Assembly (NCBI GenBank): GCA_034336665.1
Contig: JAPFBE010000033.1
Coordinates: 434,001 to 498,000, forward strand
DNA from: Luscinia megarhynchos
Taxonomy: Eukaryota > Chordata > Aves > Passeriformes > Turdidae
Length of the DNA stretch: 64,000 bases
Reading direction: 5' to 3'
The notes beneath the pieces are model-generated. The model made no database searches and was not told the DNA's origin. It was given only the letters and a program-made list of their open reading frames with translations. Below, piece after piece: positions 1-14,147 of the stretch. The first letter of the stretch is position 1. Each line of letters opens with the position of its first letter. Both the position numbers and the translations under genes were made by a program.

Positions 1-1200
<1,200 letters not shown>

Positions 1201-1319
1201 CTCATTTGCATCTTAATTCAGGCACAGACATTTCTAATAACTTTAAAAACCAGACTGTAACACTTCTATAACGCAGTCTCTCATGGTCTTTGTTCATCCT
1301 CATGTAAACTGTTCAGTAC

Positions 1320-1868
1320 TGTCTTGGGGTGACTGTATGATACTATATCTGCTATCATCTGCTTTATGCCCAGATATGGGGTCCTGTAACTTTAAGTGGG
1401 GTCCGAGGCGGGGGAACCAGTGGAATTCTTTTGGTGGTCTGTGTTCAAGCATAGGAATTCTCCCGGATCTTTCTCAGGAGAGAGACGAAGAGTTGCATTT
1501 GTTGCTTTTAACTATCTTCTTTTCTGTTAGTTGAGGCAATAAGATTTTTCAGGGACTGTGACTTCTATAACTGTTCAGCTTTGCTCCGGTCTGAAACACC
1601 TGAACATCGCTGGGAGCCCCATGCCGGGGCCCGGCAGGGGAGGCTGCAGGGGCGGCACATCCTGGCTCCAGACCTCGGGAGAAGCTGAGCAGGACTCTCA
1701 AATCCTGTGCCTGCGTGCAGTCTGTTTGTTAAAGAAACTTTTTTTTTTCACTCTCCTCCAAGAAATGCCTTTCAAACTGGTGGGGGAAGGGAGTGTGGAA
1801 ACCTGCCTTTGTAGCAGAGGGGATGCCCTTTCCGGACGTTTCCTCCTAATTTGTCTCAAACCGAGACA
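1320..1868 (+). mobile_element. Solo LTR (TGTCTTGG...CCGAGACA)
   Basis: Starts TGTCTTGG and ends CCGAGACA, a 7/8 inverted terminal repeat of the TG...CA kind. It is ~549 bp, with a GC-rich centre at ~1610-1690. The layout resembles passerine ERV LTRs that I recognise by eye, so the family is not assigned. The flanks (AGTAC before, TACTG after) do not form a perfect target duplication. Confidence 0.65.
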
Positions 1869-2409
1869 TACTGTTAAATAATATTAGCTAATACTGTTGG
1901 CACACTTTGGGGCTTGTGGAATCTGGTGTCATCCTGGTGTAAGAGAAAACAAATTTTAGAGGAGGAGATATTGAAATATTCCCTGACGCATCCAGTTCCT
2001 GGGTGGCATGGTGTGTAGAAGGACTGGAGCAGGTTCTTAGGGTGATTATCATCTCCCATTACCTGGGACTTCACACCTGAACAGGCAATCAACCCTGACA
2101 AACTGATGTGTCATCTGATAGAAGGGTGCCTTGCCTACTCCAATGAAAACCAGCAGCTTCTCATCCTATACTGAGGCCTCTATCTGTGAAAGGATCAGGG
2201 GATAGTAGTTAATGAAAATGTATATTTAGTATAGAGATGGTTTGAGGATGTAGTTTAAGTTGCATGTGTGGGTAAGAAGGGATTCCAGTAATAAGAAACA
2301 AATAAAATTAAACAATTAGAAGATATAAAAATTATGTGGGATCTGAGTATGACTCAAATGGTATGGAATAAGGGGTGGCGATAGTGTTGGGTATGACTGA
2401 GATAGAGTT
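1869..2409. other. Unassigned AT-rich interval
   Basis: No convincing gene or repeat seen. Only short chance reading frames. Confidence 0.5.
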
Positions 2410-2963
2410 ATTTTTTTTCCTTAGCAGTCCTCACAGTGCTGTGCTTTGCATTGGTAGCAGGAAAGGTATTGAAAACACACCAGTGTTTTAGCTACTGCTG
2501 AGCAGCACTAGAACAGCATCAGTGCTCTCTCTCAACATTTTTCCCCGTCCATCAAGGGGCTGGGAGTGGGCAAGACCCTGGGAGGGGACACAACCAGACC
2601 ATCTGACCCAAATTAACCAAAGGGATATTCCATACCATACAACACTAGCTCAGATATAAAAGCTAAGGGAAGGAGAAGGAAGAGCATTTGCTATTTCCGG
2701 TGTTTGCCTTCTGGACTAACTGCTCCACATGCTGAAGCCCTGCTTCCTGGGAGGTAGTGAACATTGCTTGCTGATGTGAAGTAGAGATTTTTTCTCCCCT
2801 TTGCCTATGTGCGTGCAAACTTTTGATTTTGCTTACTTTAGTAAACTGCCTTATCCTTACCTACCAGTTGTTTTCCATCTTATTTTTCTCTCCCATTTCC
2901 CACTGAGGAGTGACAGAGTGATTTGATGGGCACCTGGCATCTAATCAAGGTCAACCCACTACA
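2410..2963 (+). mobile_element. ERVL-like solo LTR
   Basis: Contains a block with CACACCAGTGTTTT, a TATAAAAGC box at ~2655 and a 3' end 'gggcacctggcat...caacccactaca', all typical of a common avian ERVL LTR family as I remember it. Sense orientation is set by the TATA box and the 3' terminus. The 5' boundary is approximate. No internal region is attached. Confidence 0.65.
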
Positions 2964-3960
2964 TAGTAGGATGCAATTTGAATGCCAAACTCATGAATTT
3001 CAGTCCTCAGCTTTGGCAGCGGTGGGTAGACCATGAGCAGGATACATCCCATACACTGGCAACTGAAGAGCAATGGCCAAAAACAGATAAGTTGTTTACA
3101 CTATAGAATTACATCTACCTTGCCATACCACTGCAACCCTGCACCTGCAGAGTTAATTACTCCTCTTAACAGTTTTATTCTGGCATGCAGCCCTTACAGC
3201 TGAGGAGATGGGACTGTATCGGTTCCATGATGAGCAGCACTCTACTCTGCAAGTAGTACCCAGCAGCAGGATATATTACTCAGGCACTCTTTTCATTTAA
3301 CTACTGGATGTCTTATTCTGCCTCCCCTTTCCCTTGCCTGAGCTTCTGTCTATATCAACATGCTGCTTTCAATTCCAAACCAAAAAGCGGAAGGACATGC
3401 CAGCAGCCAAATTAAGAGCTTAGGAAAATAATGTAATAGCAATAGAATTAGAGAAACCAGTCATCTGAAAAGAATCTGATTGCTTACAAGAGATGGCCGC
3501 CTCCTGCTCCAAATACATGTTTTTGAAGAGATAACACATATACAGCTTTTCGAGAATCTGACTTGCAAATCAAAGTTAATACTACAATGCTCCCTCTAAA
3601 TCATTTGGAGAACCATCTGTGTATATGCTCCTCAAGTGTAATTCCCTATTAAGAGACTTTATCTGGAGAGATAAGCCACTGGTTCCCATGTCACTAATTG
3701 TTGCCTGCTGTGATTTTAAAACATCTGCACCATTGTGCTCTTCATATTCTAATCACCCTGAAACTTGAAAAAAGTACATCGTTTCTGGGGGTTAATTAGT
3801 ACACAGTCTCCTTGTAGAGACAATTTAAAGGCAGTCAGAACCTCAATCAGCAAGTTTGTTTTAAAAATTAATAGCATTGGGAGCATTTGTGGGGGTTGGT
3901 ATCCACAGTAACACATCAGAGTGAGCCGGGGGACATACCATCCTTTGTTACCTTTTTCAT
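2964..3960. other. Unassigned interval
   Basis: About 1 kb of ordinary AT-rich sequence with no gene, RNA or repeat that I recognise. Confidence 0.5.
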
Positions 3961-4114
3961 GGAAAGGAAAGGAAAGGAAAGGAAAGGAAAGAAAAGAAAA
4001 GAAAAGAAAAGAAAAGAAAAGAAAAGAAAAGAAAAGAAAAGAAAAGAAAAGAAAAGAAAAGAAAAGAAAAGAAAAGAAAAGAAAAGAAAAGAAAAGAAAA
4101 GAAAAGAAAAGAAG
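3961..4114 (+). repeat. (GGAAA)n-(GAAAA)n microsatellite
   Basis: Five-base tandem repeat that begins as GGAAA units and switches to about 28 GAAAA units. The Lys/Arg-rich and Phe/Ser/Leu-rich frames across it are artefacts of the repeat. Confidence 0.98.
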
Positions 4115-4939
4115 AAAACTTTCATAAACTAATAATGTCACTTAGAGTCTTGAGAAGTGCTTACTTTAATCTGAGGGCAACCCCTAACTCTCAAGCGAGA
4201 CTAAATCTCATCAAAATACCGAGTAATATCTCTGTGTGGTCTAGGAACTTGTCAGCCTTTTTTGGTAGCAATTTTGGCAACCAGGAACTAGCATCTCATT
4301 GGAAATCCATGGGATGAAACTGTGACTGCTTGAACATATGTGGGCATTTAGTCTGCTTGCCATCTGGCTTGGCAAGATGCTGGGTCACCAGGTGTTGTGT
4401 CCAAGGCATGCAATGGTTATTAGTTCAGGCATAGCACTCTGCTATAGCAATGATACTGCATGTAAAGTGGGCCTTCCTTGTAACCAGTCAGGTCAGAGGA
4501 AAGGCAGGCCTTAATTCATAGCTGCTTTAACTTAGGCTTATACTTGAAAGTACTTTAGACAATGCTGATAACAGAATTTTGGTGCCTAGGAAAAGGTCAA
4601 CCTGAGATTTTCGAAACTGAATGAATAAATCTGGCAGCACTGAGTGGAAAATGAAGCAGGTACCTACCTTCTGAAAAATCAGATTTTTTTTGGTCCTTCA
4701 CAAGGAGCTCCTAAAAACTCACGAAGCTCCAGGTGATTTGTTTCTCTTGAAAAAGCTTTCTCTTCAATTTCTGCTTCCTAGACATGCATGAACACATTAC
4801 TGGGGAAGAAAGCCCTTCAAAAGTAAGAAAAAACCTGAGATTCCTAGCTTCGACACATGAATAAATAATCCTGGCTCAACTCATACTTTTGCTCAAAAAT
4901 GAACATTTCTTCTTGTGTTTCAGTGGGCACCTGCAAACA
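4115..4939. other. Unassigned interval
   Basis: No gene or clear repeat seen. Short frames only. Confidence 0.5.
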
Positions 4940-6743
4940 TGTAATGGTTTGACACTGGTCAAACACCGGGCACGCATGAAAGCCATTCGCTCACCCTCTC
5001 TTGCTCTCATTTGGGCAGAAGAGAGGGAAAAAAAATTAATGAAGGGCTCATGAGTTGAGATAAGGACCAGGAGAAAACACTCTAAAGGCAAAACAGGTTC
5101 AAATTTAAAGGTTTAAAGTACATTTATTATTAACAGAGTCAGAGGAGGATAATGCAAAGTAAAATAAACCCTTAAAACACCTTTTTTTCTCCCCCAACCC
5201 CTCCCTCCTTCCCATCAACAGTGCAGGGACACAGGGTGTGGGGATTTTGGTCAGTTCATCACTCAAGACCTTCCTCAGGGAGACAAGTCTTTGCTATGCC
5301 GTAGGGTCCCTCCCACGGGAGACAGTTCTCCGTGAACTGCTCCAGTGTGACTCTAATCTCGCGAGCAGCAACGTGAGTCCCTCCCATGGGCAGTCTTTCC
5401 AAAACTGCTGAGGCGTGGGTCACTTGTCCACTGGGGGCAGACTTCTAGAAGACTGCTCTTCGTCACAGGCTGCTCTAGTTTGGAATCAAGAACCCTCTTT
5501 CTCCATCTCTGGAAGCAGGGGCCCTCTCTCTCCGTTCAGGTGTCCCACTGCATCAGCTTTCTCTGGCATCCACCTGCTCCAACGTGAGCACTTCTCCCAT
5601 GGGCTGAGTGGATTTGTGCATCCCCTGTGAACTTCATGGGCTGCAGGGGGACAGCATGCTTTACCATGATTCTCAACACAGCCTGCAGAGGAATCTCGGC
5701 TTGGAGCACCTCTTCTCCCTCTTTTTCCACTGACCTTGGTGCCGCCACGTTGTTCTACTTCACATGTCCTCGCTTCCTCCTCTTCTTTGACTAGAAGAAA
5801 AGCTGCTTCCATTGCCAACAAGTTCTACTAATTCAAAGATTCTTGCAGGATATCGTGGTGCCAAGAGGTTGATCTCGTCTAGGTTGCGCATTGGAGAGTT
5901 GCTTGCCATGCTTCCACTGCCAGCCAGGCAGTGGGAAGTGGCAGCCACCACAGTACGGCACTATTTAACACCTCTCTTCATGTGGGGTGCCAGGAAGGAG
6001 AAGCTGCACTTCTGCCCACAACACAGCTAACTAGTGATGCCTTGGGTTTTAGCTTTTATATTTTTCAGACTCTCTGTGGCTTGGTGTGCAATTCTGAAAC
6101 TTCATATTAGGTGTCAGTAAGTTCTCTTCACAGGGTAATTAGAAAAAACATTCCCTTCTTAGCTAGATAATCAAGGACAACAGGTACTCAAAAAGCATAT
6201 ACAATGAAGAGAGAAAGGGGGCAAGCCAGGGGGCGGAGACTTCATGGCCTGGGGCTGTGGTTGAACAATTGACCCCAATATGTAGATGACCCAAAACTTG
6301 TAAAAGTGTAAAAAACTTGGGACCAGAATCCATCTTGGATTTGATTTGGGTGTAGCTGCGGCTGGGCTCTTGCACTGCCCAGTGTATCCTTTCAATAAAC
6401 ACCTATTTTATTCCTTTTGCTCTGTCTAGTCTCTGTTCCAGGTCAGCCTTTCCAGGAATCACTAGGGGGGGTCCAGGCAGGCAAGGCTCACTGCAGGCTG
6501 CACCGAGATGGCGCTTCGCCACCTCTGGAAAAAAACTGTACATGCACTGTTTTGATTTTCTTCTTAAATATGTCATCACAGAGGTGTTACCAACCTCTCT
6601 AATTGGACCTGCAGCACGTCTATTTTCAGAGCCATCAGAGATTTGCTCTGTCAGACATGCTGGAAGCTTCTAGCAGCTTCTCACAGAAGCCACTTCTGTG
6701 GCCCAGCCCCGCTACCAAAAAAGCAGGTCATGCCAAATCAACA
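4940..6743 (-). mobile_element. ERVL-like LTR, split by a nested solo LTR
   Basis: Read on the minus strand, it matches the LTR at 61212-62321: the 5' end near the 'ggtagc...ccacttctgtg' block (~6690-6720), a 'cttcttaaatatgt' promoter-like block (~6560), the 'tccctcccacggga' block (~5310), an AATAAA (plus TTTATT ~5122) and a 3' end at 4940. After subtracting the nested element (6035-6461) it is ~1.37 kb, longer than the sister copy. No internal retroviral region is attached, so it is a solo LTR. Confidence 0.75.
6035..6461 (+). mobile_element. Solo LTR, family C copy 1, with CTAG target duplication
   Basis: Begins TGATGCC and ends GGAATCA, with the 4-base direct repeat CTAG immediately outside both ends (6031-6034 and 6462-6465). 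An AATAAA lies near 6397. It is homologous along its length to the minus-strand element at 32939-33409 (shared 'ccccaatatgta', 'cttcacag', 'atcttggat' blocks). A 4-base duplication is usual for gammaretrovirus-like (class I) integrases. Confidence 0.88.
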
Positions 6744-8694
6744 CAAAACTGCTCACTTGAAGCCTCTAATCAGAAATCGAGGTTGGAGATATTTCATATC
6801 TTTTGGTGAGTTCACTGAGCCTTCCTGGGGTACAATTACACTGCTAATAAAATATGTCAAGTGGAGGAAACACCAGGTTCAGGAGAACGTAACTCTGGCC
6901 TGATGACTTAAAGGTTGAGCAGTCATTGACATGAGATGTCATCAGTTTATAGGGGGTGCTTGTGATCAAGTAAGGTCAGTTCATAATTGCAAGTGACTGA
7001 AATAGTTTTAGGAATTTCTTTAGATCCTCAGTGACTCTAATCAGGAAGGAGGGAACACAAAACAGCACATGACACTTGCTGGATGTACAAACAACAGTAG
7101 TGTCTTCTGAGAAGTCCCACTGAGTCTAGTTATAAACTGATGCAGGGACTTTAATACCAAATAAAATACTTATGGAAAATAGGTAAGCAGGCACTAACAT
7201 AAAATTCATTACTATCATCCCAAAACAGGGGATTTTCCAGAGCAGTTTGTCAAATTTATCACTCCTAGAGTTCACTCCTTCTCCAGCTCCCAGAGTCTTC
7301 AGTAATACAACGCAACATTACCACACTCACAGGAGTGTGGATCATTCGTTTGTCATCAAAAGAGAGGCAGGAATCAACGCAAAGCTGCAGGGGGACTACT
7401 TGAGAGCAAGACACAGTGTGGGTAGGAGTGGGTTAATTAAAAGCAAACCATCACCTCTTTGTTCCCCTTCACCAAACACAAACATAGAAGACAGTGGTGC
7501 AAGTCTCATACAAATCAGAAGGATAATCACTCAAGGTGTTGGAGGTCTTTCTAGATTTGCACTTCCACTGCTATGTAACTCTGACTTCCCTGAAATATTT
7601 GTGAGAGTTAATACAGAGATAATGAAGTTCATGCTTTTGCATTATAACTGTTTTGAGAACACCTATCTAAAGCACTTATCTTAAGGAAAAGACAAAGCAA
7701 TGCACAGATTACTGAAGCATCAAAGATGCTCATGTAATTTCAAATAGCTATTTTTCATGCATTCCTGGTAAAGTGTTGTGATTTGTGAAGTAATTCAGAA
7801 ATTCTGAAGGCTATTCCAAATTAATTTTGCTACCAGCTTCAAACTGGATGGTTTTCACACTGTTTCAATCTTCCGCTGGATTTCAGACACTTCTATTTTC
7901 CACATACAGGGATTGAGTATTTTATTTAGGCAAATTGCAACAACATGTTGACTTTATAAAGGTAGGATTTGGCATTGCAGGCTGATCTGCTCCTTATTAG
8001 TGGGATAGACCCATTTCTGCACATATTTTCTTTATCAAATGTTTAAACAACCTTGCTCTTCTCAAGATTTGTATTAAGCAGTGAGTCTGGGAAAACTCAA
8101 AGCAATGGGATTTTTCTGTTATCTCCAACAAAGAGCCCATCACCACTGACATAACAGTGCAGTTTAAATATCGTGTTTACAATAACACTTTTTGCAACCT
8201 GTTTAGGCAGCTGGAAAAGAACAGTTGGGCACCAGCTAAGGTGGACTACAATGGCACTCAGACAATTTTGCCTATTCATCTACTGAGAAAACCCTGATTT
8301 GGTCCTTGTTTGGCCTCAAGCCAGTGCAAAGGTTTACGAAAGCATTTCAGATTATGTCTAGAGAAGCCAGGGCTCACAGAGCAAGAAGCCTTTGGTAAGC
8401 TGCATGCTTTTGCTTGTTCAAAGGCCTTGCTAATGAACTTAACACTAGGAGTGATATAAAGACTTTATTATTCATAAAGAAAGAATACTTCCATCCCTTA
8501 AGAAGTGGTATAGTTCCATGGAGTTTGACCTATTCTTCCCAGTGTGTAACCATGACATTGCACATCCAGGTTTCTATTTCATCCTGCTCTTCCACTTTAC
8601 TCCGTAATTTCAAGTTGTAGAGGGCAATGCATATCTGCACAGTGACTTGACCCAAATCAAACAGCAGAAGAATCCTGAGATGCAGATGCAGAAA
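6744..8694. other. Unassigned interval
   Basis: Nearly 2 kb without a recognised gene or repeat. A 145-codon frame at 7247-7684 has no recognisable motif and is treated as chance. Confidence 0.5.
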
Positions 8695-9290
8695 TGCATG
8701 CAGTAAGGGGTATCAGGAATAATGTGGCCAGCACGACCAGGGAGGTCATTCTTCCCCTGTACTTGGCACTGGTGAGGCTGCACCTTGAGTACTGTGTCCA
8801 GATCTGGACCCCGCAGTTTAGGCAGGGCATTGAGATGCTTGAGTGCATCCAGAGGAGGGCTACAAGGCTGGTGACAGGCTTGGAACACAAGCCCTATGAT
8901 GAACGACTGAGGGAGCTGAGATTGTTCAGCCTGGAGAAAAGGAGACTCAGCGGTGACCTTTTCCCTTTCTAAAACTTCCTGAAAGGTGGTTGTAGTCAGG
9001 TGGGGGTTGGTGTCTTTCTCTGGGCAGTGACTGACAGAACGAGAGGACACAGTCTTAAGCTGTGCCAAGGGAAATATAGGTTGGATATTAGCAAAAAGTT
9101 TTTCATGGAAAGAATAACAAAGTACTGTAATGGTCTGCCCGGGGAGGTGGTGGAGTCACCACCCCTGGATGTGTTTAAAAAAAGACTGGATGTGGCACTC
9201 AGTGCCATAATCTAGTTGAGATGTTAGGGCATGGGTTGGACTCGATGATCTTGAAGGTCTCTTCCAACCTAGTGATTCTGTGATTTGTAT
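8695..9290 (+). mobile_element. CR1 LINE, 3' end fragment
   Basis: Shows typical CR1 3' ORF2 and UTR sequence: 'cactggtgaggctgcacct', 'agggctacaaggctggtgac', 'ttcagcctggagaaaag' and 'ttggactcgatgatctt', ending in ATTCTGTGATT. The upstream RT is missing (5' truncation, normal for LINE insertion). The protein frame 8694-8972 corresponds to the C-terminal end of ORF2. Several indels break it. Confidence 0.92.
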
Positions 9291-10598
9291 TCATCTTTTA
9301 AAGGTATGTGGTGTTGTCCAGGATGTTAATGCTTCAGCATCTCTCAGATTACTAAATTGGAAATAAGGATATAAGCAGCTGTGCACCTTTAAGTTTCTCC
9401 TATATTTTTTTAAAAGCCTACAATACCTAATTTTCCTTGAAATATTTATTTTATCGTTCATTTCTTATAGGAATTTTGATATTACCCTCAATACAGGGGC
9501 GGGCAAAATATAAATGGCTTTTTTATTGAGGCCAGTTATTTTTTCCTCTACAGTTAAATAATTTTATTATAAATTGAGTCCTTAAATGTCAAGGACATGC
9601 TGGATTCACCTGAAAACATGCATTTAGAGAAGCAATAAAAGCTGTGTGCTGTAGTCAGTTAACTCATCATTCTTTTAGCATGCACTTCATTCAGCAGTTA
9701 GTGACTGCCAGATTAATTCTTTCAAAGCATCCTGATTTCAACTAAGGTCTAGCATGGAGTATTGCATGTGCAACAGCATTAGCAAAAAGTCCAAATATCT
9801 GCCAGAACATCTATCTGGCACAGCTGGGTTAAAGCTAATGAAAATTTTCAGGACAAGTCAAATATACAGTGTCTTCCAACTTCCCTGAATCAAGATCTGA
9901 GTCCTGTACCATGAATTCAGACAGAGCATTGCTTTTGCCTTAAGCAAATTCACCCTGTAAAAAATGAACTTTAGTGAACTGCAGTAAAATGTGGGAGGTT
10001 TCTTCCCTTTGGAAAATCTGCCTAAAAGACGTCATACATGGCCCATTTCTGGTTCCAGTGGGTGCATAACAGAAAGTCACTGCACTCTATGCAAAAGCCA
10101 GAAAATGCTGTGGGGTGTACCATCCAGAGATGGGATGTGTTCTGGACTCTCTCAAAAAGCTGGTCTCGGGTCAGACTACCAAGTGTGATTCCTCCTTTGT
10201 TTTCACCAGTGAAATAATTATCTTCTGTCAGAAGGGAATAGGAGTACACTAACCTTCCCTTGCACTGCATGCAGTCTTTCTAACTGTCCAAGCAGGCATG
10301 AAGTGAAACCTGCCCCATTTGCAAAAGGCTGCAGTGGAGTTTCAGAAGCTTTATCCTCAGTTTTCCTATAACGCATGCCTTTTTTTCACCCCTGTTGGCA
10401 GATGAAAAGTGATCCCTCTCCCCTTTTCCCCAGAACTGGCAGCAACCCCAGGAGGTGATAACTGGGGAAATTTCCTGCACATGTTGAAGATGTTGAAAAC
10501 ATGGAAGATGTCTCTCTTCTGGGCAGTTGTTCATGCCCTTGTGACATAGTTTTTGAAGATTTTTAGTCTTCAATAGGGTGATTTTAGTTTAACACCCT
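9291..10598. other. Unassigned interval
   Basis: AT-rich, no gene or clear repeat seen. Confidence 0.5.
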
Positions 10599-11490
10599 GA
10601 CAGAGACTGAAATCTTATAGTTCATGGCTGAAACACTGATGTGAAGAGCTGCACCACCAAAGTCCTCCTTGAACGGGCCCCCTGATTCAAACCTTGGACT
10701 GTGAGTTAAGCTGCCTAGTAAAACTTGAGATAAGATAAAGTGATACTTCTGTTCAGTCATCTCAGGTCTGGAAAAAAACAGCTAAGTCTGGAACAGCATC
10801 CATGGGATGGCCAAGACCAGCAACTGTCCTGAAAATCGTACCTCGCTGGCTTCAGGCTGGGGGAGGCCATATCCCTCAAGCTTATCTCCTGCTGCCAGAT
10901 TTGCACAGACTCCCCACCCCCCCCCCCCACAAGGGGGGAGGAGGAGGAGGGTCTTGGGTGTATGGCGCAACCATTGGTCAGAGGCTGTGAACACCCATCC
11001 TCCATTACACAAACTGGCTCAGCTGTGAAACTCCCCCCAGAAAGCCGCATTCACAGGACATTCACTTGAGGGGCAGCTGAGGGGGTGTCACAATCCATCA
11101 AAGACCCTGAAGCACTCCCCAGACTTATTCCTGAGGCCTTGCACCAGAGCACTGCACATGATGCAAAATGATGCAACTGATCCAGAGTCTTGCAAGAGAC
11201 AGTGGAAAACTTGCCCTCCCCAGGGGAGGCACCTGGGCAGTTCCACCTGGCCCAAACCTTTATTAACCCAATGAATTCTATGCCTTTTGGTGAGGGACCC
11301 TTACTACCAAGAAGACCAGATGGAGAGGATCAACGAGACATTGTTGGGACCCATGGAGAGGTGATACAGTTCTTTTAATCTGTCTCTGTCACTCTTCCTG
11401 TCCCCCCCAAGTCCTTTTCTATTTCTTTCTTTTTCTTTGTCTATTCCTGTTAAATAAAATATATCAAATTTTTGGTATCAACATTCAACA
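10599..11490 (+). mobile_element. Solo-LTR-like repeat, family A copy 2
   Basis: Second copy of the element at 1-1200. It contains a C10 run at ~10918, a GGAGGAGGAGG stretch, a CT-rich tract at ~11415-11440 that is not expanded, and AATAAA at ~11451. Its extra 5' portion shows what copy 1 has beyond the window edge. Both ends are approximate and no target duplication was found. Confidence 0.6.
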
Positions 11491-11933
11491 TTGCTTGGCT
11501 TTAATCATGTTTTGGGAAATATTCGAACCTCAAATTTCTATCCACAGTCCACAGAGAGCTCACTTTGCTCCTCTGTAATTAGCAGAACATTACATTTATT
11601 TGGCATCCCTGGACACGACTCCCTTAAAAGAAGTGTTGGCTCCATAAAATCGATGAATTGCTAATTTTTACAAATGATCATATTGTGTTAGAGAAACAAA
11701 GTAAGGTACCTTTCTGATTTATTATTTGTTTGTTTAAGTAAAGTGCACATTGTAATTTTACTTTTTGATGAAATTTATGCAAGGTACCCTCAAAAGTGAG
11801 GCATTTTACTATGGTTAAGTGTTTAAAATAAGGTGCTCCTGAGGCATAAGGAGTAGGACATTGGAAAATAATTTAAACCAGATATCCCTCCGGAGAAGAT
11901 CACTCTTATGTGCGTGTTTGTGAAGTAACTTGG
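11491..11933. other. Unassigned interval
   Basis: AT-rich sequence, nothing recognised. Confidence 0.5.
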
Positions 11934-13139
11934 TGTGTTGGTTTCACGTGCTCGAGGGGAGGGGTGGACTTGCCTCAGAGCAGGCTCCATGAGGCTGGGA
12001 GCTTCCCCTGTGAGCTGCTGGCACCAATCAGAGAGCTGATTTGGTGATGGTCAGCTCGGGAAACCAATTGGAAGTTGTTTCACTTTCATAAATCACAGTG
12101 GCTCAAGTTGACTGTTCTCTTTCGGCTCGGGGCCTCTGGAGGTGCAGTGGCCTCCGGCCGGAGCACCGCCCCCCCCGGCCCGGCACCGGCTCTGCGGGGA
12201 GCCCCTGGCTTGGGGGCTCCCCGGCTCCGCATGGCCTGGCACCGGCCGCATGGCTCCAGCACCAGCTGCATGGCCCCAGCCCTGCTGGCTTGGCTCGGCT
12301 CGCCTTTCCACGTGGCAGAAGAGGCCTCCAGCTGCCCACGTTTATTTCTTCCCGATCTGGATACAATTGTAACTTCTTTATGCCTGGATGGGATCCTGGA
12401 TCTCCTGAGTTCCCCTGAATGAGAAGAAATGAAGCATGGAGACTACAGAGGTCAGCAAGATGAAGATAAAGTTCCTGGTGGGAAGAGATTGAAAAGATGC
12501 AAGTAGCTGAAAACCTTTTTTGTGGGCTGTGAGGATTGTGACTTCACTAAAGTTCCTTTAAACTGTGGAAAATACATGGGGGTTTGAAATATTTGAGAAA
12601 AAAATCCTTTGCCCCGAGGGAATGGGGGGGTCTCTGTTCTGGAACTGGAATATGAACAGAGACATTTGATAGAGAAGACAATGAAGAGAATTTTGTTTTT
12701 TAGCAGCCTGCCTTTAGAGGTGGTACCCCATGTGTGCATCGTAACCCATAACACGGCTCTGGAAGGACTGTGTAAATGGGAGGAAAATTCATAGTTCTGT
12801 GGGTCTCGGGCGGACGCAGACTGTGAAGGTGAAGACACCCCCTAAGCCATAACCAGAAAAGGGACTTTTCTCTCTGAAGTAAACTGAACTGATTATTTGA
12901 ATGTATAACTGACTGAAGTGTTCTCTCTGTATGTTGGTTGGTAAGAAATGTGGAATGAAGGGGAGGAGGGAACAATCTAGGAATTTTATCCTGAATTCTA
13001 ATTCTTTTTTTTTGTATTATTAATAAATTTCTTCTTGTACCTTTTTAAGTTTTGAGCCTGCCTTGTCTTTACTCCTGGGTCCTGTCTCTAAAAGAAATTA
13101 AATATATTAAAGTTGGCAAACCCAAGTCACACCGTGACA
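11934..13139 (+). mobile_element. Long GC-rich solo LTR, family B copy 1
   Basis: Starts TGTGTTGG and ends GTGACA, with AATAAA at ~13022. It is homologous to the minus-strand element at 26827-28288: 'accaatcagagagctgat' and 'cccatgtgtgcatcg' have counterparts there. The centre (12130-12310) is very GC-rich and CpG-rich, explaining the overlapping open frames on both strands (61-115 codons), which are not genes. No exact target duplication was found. Confidence 0.75.
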
Positions 13140-13290
13140 TACCATTACCCTGACCGACAGGGTGTCAGGTTGTATCCCGACTGTCAGTTTAAGCCAGTGT
13201 TTCTGTATTATTGCGTTTATTTTAGTTTTACTATTAAATTGTAGTTCTGACTAGGAATCTCCCGCTGGTTTGGTTTCAAACTGGTACAGT
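13140..13290 (+). mobile_element. Short LTR 3'-end-like fragment
   Basis: The block 'ccctgaccgacagggtgtca' and following text resemble 53311-53400 inside the solo LTR 52813-53539, then diverge. This looks like the remnant of a related LTR next to, or interrupted by, family B copy 1. Confidence 0.4.
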
Positions 13291-14147
13291 GGCTCAAGGT
13301 AGAGCTGGCCCTGCCTTAAGGAGGATCAATTCAGTGACCTCTTAAGCTTGATTTGATAAGGCATCTATCATACATAGCTTCAGAGAGAAAGTATCCTCAA
13401 AAGGTGACAAGTGCCAGTTCCAGATTCATGCTTCACTCCTCAGATGATCATACCTTTGGTACTACTGTGACCCTGTATTCTTAGTAGATGAGGATGGGAT
13501 TGTTACCCATAATTTAGAAGACTATACCCACATGAGGAGAGGAGAGGAGAGATCTTTTCCCTCAACTTTGTGAGAATATCTTAATAAAAAGACACTAAAA
13601 GAGGAATAAATATGACCTTGCTCTGTACAGTTATATAGCATCTTTCATATCAAGACCTCAAAGAACTTTTTAAAGATTAATTAAACCCAGTAATTGAGGG
13701 TTGGATTTAAAAAGCAAAGGGAGATAACAAGGTAAGGTGTTTTGCCTGAGGCTATATGGCGGAGTAGGAGCAAAGATGTAGGTGCAACCTTGGGGCCAAG
13801 TTTTGTCTTAAGTCAGGAGCTGTCCTCCTCCAAGACCACTGAAAGCTGGACATTGGTAATGCAGGGAACTTTGATTCCCATGTGTTTGATGCAATATGAT
13901 AAAAAGGTCCAATATCTTCATGGCCTTCAAATGCCCTTTGGATCTTTTTCTCCACTACCCAATGCTGCTTTTTTCCCCTTGAACACCCAAAGGAAAAGAC
14001 AGAATAAAACAAAGACCTCTGAATAAAGCAACATCTATTACATACATGGGCAATCACTCACAGAGCACTGAGGTGGTCATGGTGTCATATGACAAACTGC
14101 AGGACACATTGGCTGTTCTAGACACCAGATGTCTGGGACACAATGAC
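13291..14147. other. Unassigned interval
   Basis: No gene or clear repeat seen. A short GAGGA-rich patch lies at ~13532-13550. Confidence 0.5.

Noticed and set aside
1320..1868. Exact target duplication for this LTR
   Set aside because: Flanks AGTAC and TACTG overlap only in TAC; not claimed.
3749..4141. Frames of 68-130 codons across the GAAAA repeat
   Set aside because: Low-complexity translation of a five-base repeat.
7247..7684. 145-codon frame as a possible host exon
   Set aside because: No recognisable motif, no convincing splice context, composition like surrounding non-coding DNA.
8610..9068. 152-codon minus frame
   Set aside because: Antisense to a CR1 3' fragment that reads on the plus strand.
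12075..12422. Overlapping GC-rich frames on both strands (up to 115 codons)
   Set aside because: They lie in the CpG-rich centre of a solo LTR, several frames are open at once, and a homologous LTR copy lies at 26827-28288.
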